11,943 bases of DNA, from contig JAFSNU010000348.1 in NCBI GenBank assembly GCA_017447325.1, positions 1 to 11,943 on the forward strand, in the 5' to 3' direction. The notes under the pieces are model-generated. The model was given only the letters and a program-made list of their open reading frames with translations. It searched no databases and was not told the DNA's origin. The position numbers and the translations under genes were made by a program. Shown one piece after another: positions 6,289-11,943 of the stretch (the stretch's first letter is position 1; the number at the start of each line of letters is the position of its first letter). The stretch is from Synergistaceae bacterium (GTDB lineage: Bacteria > Synergistota > Synergistia > Synergistales > Aminobacteriaceae).

Positions 6289-7863
6289 ATGAAATTAAAA
6301 ATTAATTTATTTTTATTAATCTTAGCTTTATTATTTAATATAGATGCTGCATTTGCTAAAAATCTTACGCATAAAGACGGAGATGTTTTAGTGATATTTA
6401 AAGGAGAAGATAACCAGCGGGTCACGGCTTCGAGTTTAAAGGGCGTTGGCCGCGACGCGTTAAGAGCAGCGTCTATAGCTTCGGAGAACGGCGCATGGGT
6501 TAAAAATATTTATAATAATTTATCTCAGGCCGGCAATAATGTTTTTGCATTAATTCACTCGGATATTTTATCGGCTGATGAGTTGGTCAGCGAGTTATTA
6601 GAGAGGCCGGATGTCATAGCTGCTTCGCCGAATTATATTGTACGCGCGGCTGTAATGCCTAATGATACTGCAACGCCTGATAATAATACGGGCTTATGGG
6701 GTCTTAATTATATAAGCGCGCCTGAACTTTGGAGCGATGATATTACTGGCAGCAGCAATGTTTATGTTGCGGTAATAGACACCGGAATAGACTACACGCA
6801 TCAGGACTTGGCAATTAATACGGATTTAAATTTAAGCAAAAATTTTGTAAGTTCTGTGAGCGATTTTATGGATGACAACGGCCACGGAACGCATGTCGCG
6901 GGGACTATCGGCGCGGCAGGAAATAATAATTACGGCATAGTCGGCGTGAACTGGAACGTTAAAATTATCGCGCTTAAAGCTTTAGACGCTAAGGGCGAGG
7001 GCGAGATCGCGGACGTTATAAGTGCGCTTGATTATGTATATAGTTTGATAAATAATAATAATTTAAATTTGGCAGCACTGAACATGTCGCTTGAGGCTTA
7101 TGTAGACTATGCGCCGAGCCAGATCAGCAACAAGAACGATCCGCTCTGGCTTGCGATGAAATATATAGACTTGACTAATAAGACAAGTATGATAGTTGCG
7201 GCGGGCAACGAGGGAATTACAGTCGGTGAGCCGTCGGAGACAAGCAGCTCGTCTCATAAAGTCGGAGACTATGTATATCCCGCGTCTTTTACGGGGATTT
7301 ATAACATGATCTCCGTCGGAGCTTTAGATAATTCTGGAACTTTAGCAAGTTTCAGCAATAAGAAGGCTGACGTGGCCGCGCCGGGCGTAAATATTTTAAG
7401 CACTTGGCCGGTGAACTTGTCAAGCACAAGAGCGTCAAGCCTGAGCGACGGAGCAAGGGTTGCAAGTATAAGCGGAACGTCGATGGCCGCTCCTCATGTT
7501 GCCGGAGCTGTCGCGCTGTTAAAGTCTTATAAGCCTAATTTTACAGCTTCGCAGGTAAAGGCCGTTATTGATAATACTAATAAAGCTAATTTGAGCGCGG
7601 CTAAAGGCTCGGACGGAGTGTTTAATATTGCTGACATAGTTGAATACGCCGATGATGCTGATAATCAAGCTGTGATAGACGCGGCTGAAGATCTGCCGAA
7701 AGAGTATCAGGACGACCCTGATGATTCAAGCAGTGACAGCAGCGGCAGCAAGAAATCAAGCGGCGGCAGTTCGGGCTGCGCAAGCTTTAATATTAATTTA
7801 ATTTTATTGTTTGCGGCGTTATTAGTTATTAAAGTTATTAACAAAAAATATTTAATAAAATAA
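6289..7863 (+). CDS. Exported subtilisin-like (S8) serine protease with Synerg-CTERM tail
   Basis: The 524-residue product has a signal peptide (1-23, ending AAFA), a propeptide of about 100 residues (DVLVIFKG...ASPNYIV), and an S8 catalytic domain (about 135-450). The triad is visible: D164 in AVIDTGID, H199 in DNGHGTHVAG and S398 in SGTSMAAPHVAG, with the oxyanion asparagine N307 in AAGNEG, so it should be active. After an acidic Asp/Ser-rich linker (about 476-491) comes SGGSSGC (C497), a hydrophobic helix and a Lys-rich end. This is the pattern of the Synerg-CTERM sorting signal known from Synergistota, so the protease is probably processed and held at the cell envelope. The ATG has AGAGGGGG 10 nt upstream. 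A phosphatase gene starts 2 nt after the stop, so they are translationally coupled. Confidence 0.93.
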   Translation: MKLKINLFLLILALLFNIDAAFAKNLTHKDGDVLVIFKGEDNQRVTASSLKGVGRDALRAASIASENGAWVKNIYNNLSQAGNNVFALIHSDILSADELVSELLERPDVIAASPNYIVRAAVMPNDTATPDNNTGLWGLNYISAPELWSDDITGSSNVYVAVIDTGIDYTHQDLAINTDLNLSKNFVSSVSDFMDDNGHGTHVAGTIGAAGNNNYGIVGVNWNVKIIALKALDAKGEGEIADVISALDYVYSLINNNNLNLAALNMSLEAYVDYAPSQISNKNDPLWLAMKYIDLTNKTSMIVAAGNEGITVGEPSETSSSSHKVGDYVYPASFTGIYNMISVGALDNSGTLASFSNKKADVAAPGVNILSTWPVNLSSTRASSLSDGARVASISGTSMAAPHVAGAVALLKSYKPNFTASQVKAVIDNTNKANLSAAKGSDGVFNIADIVEYADDADNQAVIDAAEDLPKEYQDDPDDSSSDSSGSKKSSGGSSGCASFNINLILLFAALLVIKVINKKYLIK

Positions 7864-7865
7864 AA

Positions 7866-8807
7866 ATGGCTGAGAATACTACGCTTTATTTAGTGCGTCA
7901 CGGAACGACAGAATATAACGCCAAGTTCAGGTATCAGGGCTTGGCGGATATTCCGTTAAATGATTTAGGCCATAAGCAGGGCGAATTATTAACTAAATAT
8001 TTTAAAGATATTAAAATAGATTTAGGCGTTAGCAGCAATTTAGCGCGCGCCCGTCAAACTCTTGAATATATTTTAGCCGGTCATGACGAGGCTGAAAGTT
8101 TTATCGAGCCGGATTTGCATGAAATTAATCTGGGAATATTTGAGTTAAGACCTGTGACTGAAGTCGCAATATTATTTCCGGAGTTTCAGAAGAATTTTAT
8201 ATTAAAGCCCGGCGATATAAAAGTTCCGCGCGGCGAGTCGTCTGTTGAAGTCTATAATCGAATGCGGGACGCGATTTTAAGAATAGTTAAGGCTAATCAA
8301 GGCAAGACTATAGCTATGGCGTCGCACGGATTTGCAATTCAAACTTGGCTTAATTACGCAAGCAATGTTAAAGCTGAAGACATGAAGTTATTAAGTTTAG
8401 ATAATGTCGCAGTTAGCAAGTTTATATTTGATAAAGATTTTAATATTAAAATCGAGTATATCGGCGACACGAGTCACTTAAAAGACGAGTATAAACAGAA
8501 TTACGACTGGGATGTTCTGGCTCATCCTGCGCCTTTATTGCTTTATAATTCTAAAAATTATAGAGCTGCTTTAGCTAATAATTATGTTAAAAATTTAATT
8601 AAGAAATATAAAGTCAGAGCGCAGTTTAGAGATTTAGCGGACGCGCCGCTTTATGACGAAGAGCTTGAAGCAATTTTAAATAAAGATATTAATAATAAAT
8701 ATATTAATAAAGATTTGTTTTTAGTTGCGGCAGATAAGGCCGTGACGGGCTATAGGAAACGCGAGTTTAATAAAATTTTAGGAGTTAATAATCATGATGA
8801 AGCTTAA
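7866..8807 (+). CDS. Histidine phosphatase with C-terminal ArsC/Spx-like domain
   Basis: Residues 5-200 form a histidine phosphatase (phosphoglycerate-mutase-like) domain: LVRHG (H12 is the phospho-acceptor), NLARARQT (R61), the acid region HEINLGIFE (E86) and ASHG (H154). Substrate cannot be told from sequence; CobC-like or general phosphatases share this core. Family members are usually about 200 residues. Here about 110 extra residues follow: LLLYNS, a helix, VRAQFRDLAD, a helix, then DLFLVAADKAVTGYRKREF. That order resembles the thioredoxin-like ArsC/Spx fold, but no cysteine stands at the usual first-strand site (NSKNY), so a redox role is unlikely. The gene starts 2 nt after the protease stop with no ribosome site of its own, and its end overlaps the next gene by 14 nt. 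The C-terminal assignment is inference. Confidence 0.85.
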   Translation: MAENTTLYLVRHGTTEYNAKFRYQGLADIPLNDLGHKQGELLTKYFKDIKIDLGVSSNLARARQTLEYILAGHDEAESFIEPDLHEINLGIFELRPVTEVAILFPEFQKNFILKPGDIKVPRGESSVEVYNRMRDAILRIVKANQGKTIAMASHGFAIQTWLNYASNVKAEDMKLLSLDNVAVSKFIFDKDFNIKIEYIGDTSHLKDEYKQNYDWDVLAHPAPLLLYNSKNYRAALANNYVKNLIKKYKVRAQFRDLADAPLYDEELEAILNKDINNKYINKDLFLVAADKAVTGYRKREFNKILGVNNHDEA

Positions 8808-9174
8808 CGAGAAGATAAAGAAGTGCAGATTAGAGGCCGGCCTGACGCAAATTGAACTTGCTAATGCAATAGGCGTTCATCCGAATACTTTCAGGAAATG
8901 GGAGAGCGGCGATCGCGTGCCGAAAGTTACAAATCTTGCTGACATATCGAAAGTTACCGGCGCGTCGATGGAGTGGCTTTTGGACTTTAAGAGCAGCGAT
9001 AATAAGCATAAAGAAGACAGAATGGCTCAGTACGCGGACGCTGTGAAGTCGATAGCGGTTATTGCGATGCCTGTCATGTTTACTAAGGCTTTAGTCGCGG
9101 CGGCTGGGAAAGATGTTTTTGTGAAGGCTGTTACGGCGGCGGCTAAAAAATACGCTGAAGACGTCTTGAAATAA
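8794..9174 (+). CDS. Small XRE-type helix-turn-helix regulator
   Basis: The 126-residue product begins with a clear XRE/Cro-type DNA-binding domain (about 5-66): IKKCRLEAGLTQIELANAIG is followed by the recognition helix region VHPNTFRKWESGDRVPK and a third helical pair ending MEWLLDF. The C-terminal half after a charged linker (SSDNKHKEDRM) is alanine- and valine-rich helix, possibly for dimerisation or loose membrane contact; I do not recognise it. The start lies within the end of the phosphatase gene, overlapping by 14 nt. GGAG at 8781-8784 is 9 nt before this ATG; a second ATG follows directly at 8797. As last gene of the protease-phosphatase unit it may regulate that operon, but no operator was identified. 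A terminator follows. Confidence 0.85.
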   Translation: MMKLNEKIKKCRLEAGLTQIELANAIGVHPNTFRKWESGDRVPKVTNLADISKVTGASMEWLLDFKSSDNKHKEDRMAQYADAVKSIAVIAMPVMFTKALVAAAGKDVFVKAVTAAAKKYAEDVLK

Positions 9175-9199
9175 TATTTATAATTTAATAAATTTTTAA

Positions 9200-9236
9200 G
9201 CCCTGATGGTTAATTATGTCAGGGCATTATTTTATT
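9200..9236 (+). terminator. Terminator after the protease-phosphatase-regulator operon
   Basis: GCCCTGA (9200-9206) and TCAGGGC (9219-9225) form a perfect 7-bp stem with a 12-nt loop, followed by ATTATTTTATTT. It lies 25 nt after the stop codon of the regulator gene. Confidence 0.75.
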
Positions 9237-9313
9237 TAAATTTAATGCAGGGAGGTGTAATCTAGTTATATATTTTGTGTAAATTAGTGCTATAGAGTGT
9301 TATGAATTATAGC

Positions 9314-9342
9314 TTGACAAATAGCTGTCTATCCCATAAATT
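9314..9342 (+). promoter_or_regulatory. Candidate promoter of the structured RNA
   Basis: A perfect TTGACA (9314-9319) is followed 17 nt later by TAAATT (9337-9342, 4 of 6). The context AGCTTGACA is shared with the promoter of the TAXI binding protein. It predicts transcription from about 9349. Confidence 0.4.
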
Positions 9343-9348
9343 TTTAAA

Positions 9349-9550
9349 TAGGGACAGAGGGCGGGGAGTGCAGGCCAAAGCACTATAACAATAGAAACTT
9401 GATACTCAGAATATGAGGAATCACTACCGTGGGCTACACGGGAAGTCAAGCCTCCGGACTGTCGGGCAAACCTGAGTAGCATTAGCAAAAAGGGACAGGG
9501 TGAACGAGGAAAATTCATAAACGGTGTAAAAGCACAATATTACACTTTTT
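9349..9550 (+). ncRNA. Candidate structured non-coding RNA, possibly an insertion-element remnant
   Basis: Between the XRE gene and the membrane-protein gene lie about 390 bp without a credible gene. The stretch 9349-9550 is GC-richer than other spacers and folds well. AGTGC/GCACT (9367-9371, 9379-9383) makes one hairpin. TACTCAG (9403-9409) pairs with CTGAGTA (9472-9478) as a closing helix. Inside it are CCGTG/CACGG (9427-9440 area), a GAGG/CCTC pairing and CCG/CGG. It has a perfect TTGACA upstream and a hairpin plus T5 at the end. It matches no common RNA I can check (RNase P, tmRNA, SRP, T-box or cobalamin signatures are absent). The CCGTG..CACGGGAAGTCAAGCC part reminds me of RNA at the right end of IS200/IS605 TnpB elements, so a transposase-less remnant is an alternative. 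Confidence 0.45.
9524..9550 (+). terminator. Terminator hairpin at the end of the structured RNA
   Basis: GTGTAA (9524-9529) pairs with TTACAC (9540-9545) around a 10-nt loop and is followed by five Ts (9546-9550). The stem is A/T-rich, hence weak, but the layout is that of an intrinsic terminator. It lies only 18 nt before the next start codon. Confidence 0.5.
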
Positions 9551-9567
9551 ATGTAGCAGTGAGCGTT

Positions 9568-10212
9568 ATGGATGATGAAAGTAAAATATTCAGCGGGCTG
9601 TGCGCTTGGACTTCTCTCGGGCTTTTATTAATGCTGTCAATAATTTTAATTATTAAATTTGTTTTGTTTGATTTAATTATAGAATTAATGGGCTGGTACT
9701 TCTTTGCATTATGGGGCGCGGCTTTAATCGGCGGAGGCGTCGGCGCGTATTTTATCCGTAAAAGCTTATGGAAGTTTAAAACGGGCAAGGCCTTAAAGTT
9801 TTTAATTTTATTTAGTATAATTAACGGCTGTGTTTTGTCTATAACTGCGCTGCCTTATGCTCCCGTCACAGTGCTTCAAGTCTATCTGCCGATTATAATT
9901 ATGTTCGCTCTGGCAAGTATTTGCAGCAAAATTTTTAAAAATACAAGCATTATCATGATGGGCTTGTTTGGATTATTTACGGCTTTAATTATTAATTTTT
10001 ATTTCAAAACTTCGTGGGCTGCGTTCGCCTTGGGAATTATAGTCGTGATAATCTTTATGTTATTAACTTTAAATAATATTCTTGAAGCGGTTAAAAGACG
10101 TGCCGCGCTTAACGGCTCGCTCGCTGTTTCAATTGGCCTGACGTTCTGCATTGCCGGCTGGGTATTTATTATTGGGACTTTGTTAAACTTGCCTGATAGA
10201 TTTAAAAAATGA
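9568..10212 (+). CDS. Polytopic membrane protein, divergent Bax-inhibitor-1 (YccA/YbhL)-like
   Basis: The product of 214 residues is almost wholly hydrophobic, with about seven membrane helices in pairs separated by short polar turns (FIRKSLWKFKTGKA, SKIFKNTS, EAVKRRAALNG). The length, the seven-helix layout, and the second half (MMGLFGLFTALIINFYF, then a helix, then LTLNNILEAVKRR, then the final helix pair) resemble the Bax-inhibitor-1/YccA family, whose bacterial members are linked to membrane protein quality control or ion leak. The similarity is weak and the call is tentative. I chose ATG 9568; an in-frame GTG at 9559 is possible. Neither has a good ribosome binding site, and a weak terminator hairpin ends 18 nt upstream, so translation may be low. 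The next gene has its own promoter. Confidence 0.6.
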   Translation: MDDESKIFSGLCAWTSLGLLLMLSIILIIKFVLFDLIIELMGWYFFALWGAALIGGGVGAYFIRKSLWKFKTGKALKFLILFSIINGCVLSITALPYAPVTVLQVYLPIIIMFALASICSKIFKNTSIIMMGLFGLFTALIINFYFKTSWAAFALGIIVVIIFMLLTLNNILEAVKRRAALNGSLAVSIGLTFCIAGWVFIIGTLLNLPDRFKK

Positions 10213-10233
10213 ATTTATAAATTTTTAGCAAGC

Positions 10234-10263
10234 TTGACATGATATTTATAAAACAAGTAAAAT
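10234..10263 (+). promoter_or_regulatory. Promoter for the TAXI binding-protein gene
   Basis: A perfect TTGACA (10234-10239), an 18-nt spacer and TAAAAT (10258-10263, 5 of 6) give a start near 10270, about 30 nt before the start codon. This is the best-looking plus-strand promoter in the window and fits a highly expressed binding protein. Confidence 0.65.
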
Positions 10264-10301
10264 AAGATATATTTTAATTCTTTAAGGGAGAGTGAAATTT
10301 C

Positions 10302-11258
10302 ATGAAGAAATTTGCGTTTGCTTTAGCTTTAGTTATGCTGTTTGCGTTCGCGGCGTTTGCCGGACCTATGCCGGGCGGGACGAAATTAATTTTCTCGACG
10401 GGCGGAGCTCAGGGAACTTATTACGGCTTCGGAGGCGTATTAGCGGGCAAGGTCGGCGAGACGACGAGCACTCAGGTCACGGCGATTACATCCGGCGGGT
10501 CTAAAGCCAATATCGAGGCAATGGACGACGACGATGCGCAGCTTGGATTTGTTCAGACGGACGTCGGCGCGTATGCTTATAAAGGCATGCGTTTGTTCGA
10601 AGAGAAAATTGATAATTTCTCGACCGTCGCGAATTTGTACATGGAGCAGGTGCAGATCGTCACGCTTGATCCCAAGATTAGAACGGTTGCGGACTTAAAG
10701 GGCAAAGTCGTCTCAGTCGGAGCGGCGGGTTCGGGCGTTTACTTTAACGCTGTTGACGTGTTAAAAGCTTACGGTCTTGATATCGAGAAAGATATTCAGC
10801 CGACTTATCAGTCATTTGGAGACAGCGTCGAAGCTCTTCAGGACGGAAAGATCGACGCGGGCTTTATAGTCGCCGGTGCGCCGACAACTGCTATCACTTC
10901 GCTCTCTGCTACTAAGAAAGTTTATTTAGTAAGCTTTGACGACGAGCATATTTTAAAATTAATCGCCGATTCGCCTTATTACAGCAAGAATGTCATAGCA
11001 AAAGAAGTTTACGGAACTGACGAGGACGTTACGACCGTTGCAGTCGGTGCAGTTGTAATAGCACGCGACGACGTGAGAGAGGCCGACGTTTATAATTTCC
11101 TGTACGGAATATTCGAGAATAAAGACGCTATAGCTGCTGCACACGCAAAGGGCAATGATCTTGATTTAAACTTTGCGGTGTCTTATACGGCAGTCCCGTA
11201 TCACCCGGGCGCAATTAAATACTTTGCCGAGAAGGGACTTAACGTCACCGGCAAATAG
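10302..11258 (+). CDS. TAXI-family TRAP transporter solute-binding protein
   Basis: The 318-residue product has a signal peptide (1-20, ending AAFA) and the TAXI-family opening KLIFSTGGAQGTYYGFGGVLA, followed by QVTAITSGGSKANIEAM and DAQLGFVQTDVGAYAYKG. Later segments (VADLKGKVVSVGAAGSGVYFNAVDVL split over about 129-155, and SFGDSVEALQDGKIDAGFIVAG) are the usual ligand-cleft and hinge regions. It should capture a small organic acid or amino acid outside the inner membrane and pass it to the TRAP permease that starts 292 nt downstream; TAXI ligands include glutamate and other carboxylates, but the substrate here cannot be read from sequence. Its ATG has GGGAG 11 nt upstream and it has a strong promoter of its own. 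A good terminator follows, so most transcripts probably end here. Confidence 0.93.
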   Translation: MKKFAFALALVMLFAFAAFAGPMPGGTKLIFSTGGAQGTYYGFGGVLAGKVGETTSTQVTAITSGGSKANIEAMDDDDAQLGFVQTDVGAYAYKGMRLFEEKIDNFSTVANLYMEQVQIVTLDPKIRTVADLKGKVVSVGAAGSGVYFNAVDVLKAYGLDIEKDIQPTYQSFGDSVEALQDGKIDAGFIVAGAPTTAITSLSATKKVYLVSFDDEHILKLIADSPYYSKNVIAKEVYGTDEDVTTVAVGAVVIARDDVREADVYNFLYGIFENKDAIAAAHAKGNDLDLNFAVSYTAVPYHPGAIKYFAEKGLNVTGK

Positions 11259-11292
11259 AGTTATTTAAATTTAAAATTTATAATTAAATTAT

Positions 11293-11337
11293 GCTGCGGC
11301 TCTTTATTTAAATTAAATATTGCGGCCGCAGCTTTTT
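11293..11337 (+). terminator. Intrinsic terminator between binding protein and permease
   Basis: GCTGCGGC (11293-11300) pairs perfectly with GCCGCAGC (11325-11332) around a 24-nt A/T-rich loop that can extend the stem, followed by five Ts and more A/T. It would let only part of the transcripts reach the permease gene, giving more binding protein than permease. Confidence 0.8.
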
Positions 11338-11377
11338 AATTTTATAGCAAGTATGATTAAAAACAGGTAGCTTCCTT

Positions 11378-11503
11378 CACCCCTCCGTCAGCCTTTAGGC
11401 TGCCACCACCCCTTAGCAGGGGAGGCAAGATATAGTCGCCCCTGTAAGGTTGAGAGAGTACGGGCATGTACTCTCGAGTATGTCACGTAGTGACAGAGGG
11501 GTG
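11378..11503. mobile_element. MITE-like palindromic repeat element of 126 bp
   Basis: The ends CACCCCTCCGTCA (11378-11390) and TGACAGAGGGGTG (11491-11503) are inverted repeats matching at 12 of 13 positions. Inside are four hairpins: AGCC/GGCT (11390-11401), CCCCT/AGGGG (11409-11422), GAGAGTAC/GTACTCTC (11454-11475) and TGTCAC/GTGACA (11481-11495). There is no coding capacity. From memory, CACCCCTCCGTCAGCC...CCCCT...AGGGGAGG-type repeats are scattered through many gut anaerobe genomes. A target duplication is not evident beyond a TT on each side. It separates the terminator from the permease ribosome site. Confidence 0.7.
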
Positions 11504-11550
11504 TTGCGTTTCAAATACAGTAACTATGATCAAAGGAGTTGATTTGTATT

Positions 11551-11943
11551 ATGGAAGAAGATGTTAGAACTCAGCAGGATATCGCGCAGGATGTTGACGC
11601 TGTCATGAAGAAGTATGACCGCGAGTCCAATACGCGCGTATGGGAGGGCGTGCCTAAACAGGCCGTAAGATTATTAGCGGCGGCGTTCTCACTTTACTGC
11701 ATCTGGGTTACTTTGTTCAGCACGGCAATGCCGGAAGTGCGCTTAAATATATTTTTAGCTTTAATTTTAATTTTGGGCTACTTAAATTATCCCGTCAAGC
11801 GCGGCGGAGTAACTAAAGGCGCAGCGGCAAGCCCGGACTCTTTCTCTATATCTTTAAGCCTAAGCACTGAGAATAGAGTTAATAATATTCCGTGGTTTGA
11901 TATTTTATTAATGCTCGCGGGAGCTGTGCCGTTTCTATATTTC
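11551..11943 (+). CDS. TRAP transporter fused permease, N-terminal part only
   Basis: The first 131 residues are visible and the frame is open at the window end. An acidic cytosolic N-terminus (MEEDVRTQQDIAQDVDAVMK) and a linker lead into the first membrane helix (about 48-68, LLAAAFSLYCIWVTLFS), a second (about 75-88, LNIFLALILILGYLNYP) and the start of a third after VNNIPWFDILLMLAGA. PWFD before a helix and the order of segments are typical of the DctQ-like front of DctQM-fused 4TM/12TM permeases that pair with TAXI binding proteins. It should import the ligand of the upstream binding protein using an ion gradient. AAAGGAG lies 12 nt before the ATG. No clear promoter of its own was found; the MITE-like element and a terminator lie upstream. 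Confidence 0.85.
   Translation, partial: MEEDVRTQQDIAQDVDAVMKKYDRESNTRVWEGVPKQAVRLLAAAFSLYCIWVTLFSTAMPEVRLNIFLALILILGYLNYPVKRGGVTKGAAASPDSFSISLSLSTENRVNNIPWFDILLMLAGAVPFLYF

Noticed and set aside
9300..9518. Minus-strand 72-codon open frame across the structured RNA region
   Set aside because: It has no ribosome site, a composition typical of the reverse of structured RNA (Ser/Arg/Pro-rich), and no recognisable domain.
9254..9570. Intron-like element whose removal would restore a ribosome site to the membrane-protein gene
   Set aside because: Joining at the GGTGTAA repeats still leaves about 40 nt between GGGAGG and the start codon, so no functional site is restored.
9549..9788. Minus-strand 79-codon open frame overlapping the membrane-protein gene
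   Set aside because: Lys/Asn/Ile-rich with no membrane or domain pattern, and fully antisense to a better frame.
11378..11503. CRISPR-like repeats
   Set aside because: The hairpins differ in sequence and spacing; they form one inverted-repeat element, not an array of identical repeats.
11504..11530. Promoter for the permease just after the MITE-like element
   Set aside because: TATGAT at 11525-11530 would start transcription within the ribosome site, and the -35 match is poor.

Overview
This window looks like a chromosomal segment from a moderately AT-rich member of the Synergistota (Synergistaceae-like, probably anaerobic and gut- or rumen-associated). That is an inference. It rests on a subtilisin-like protease ending in a Gly/Ser-rich stretch, a Cys, a hydrophobic helix and Lys residues (the Synerg-CTERM pattern), on a TAXI-type TRAP transporter, and on a seleno-YedE/TusA pair. 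Spacers are extremely A/T-rich (TTTAAATT-type runs), while genes are more GC-balanced. No CRISPR array, rRNA, tRNA or intact transposase gene was seen.

Left part (1-4430), all on the minus strand. In transcription order: a putative membrane transporter pair (a DUF3100-like protein and a 162-residue partner), threonyl-tRNA synthetase, then two small exported proteins, the last cut by the window edge. The DUF3100 gene has a leader of about 180 nt with a good promoter, a compact folded element and a strong U7 intrinsic terminator, so it looks attenuation- or riboswitch-controlled. The exported-protein genes have their own promoter, with an 8-bp tandem repeat at the predicted start of transcription and a leader hairpin.

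Middle part (4640-9240), plus strand. A divergent promoter drives a seleno-YedE-type membrane protein and a TusA-like protein, closed by a strong terminator. Next comes a tight three-gene unit: an exported S8 protease, a histidine phosphatase with an extra C-terminal domain that looks like a cysteine-less ArsC/Spx fold, and a small XRE-type regulator whose start overlaps the phosphatase gene. It also ends in a terminator.

Right part (9240-11943), plus strand. A non-coding stretch of about 390 bp carries what looks like an independent structured RNA (perfect TTGACA, about 200 nt, terminator hairpin plus T5). After it come a divergent Bax-inhibitor-1-like membrane protein, a TAXI solute-binding protein with a strong promoter, an intrinsic terminator, a 126-bp MITE-like palindromic repeat, and the start of the fused TRAP permease, which runs off the window. 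The binding protein and permease should form one substrate-import system; the terminator and repeat between them would make expression unequal.

The points most worth a second look are the DUF3100 attenuator leader, the orphan structured RNA at about 9349-9550, and the phosphatase/thioredoxin-fold fusion next to the protease.
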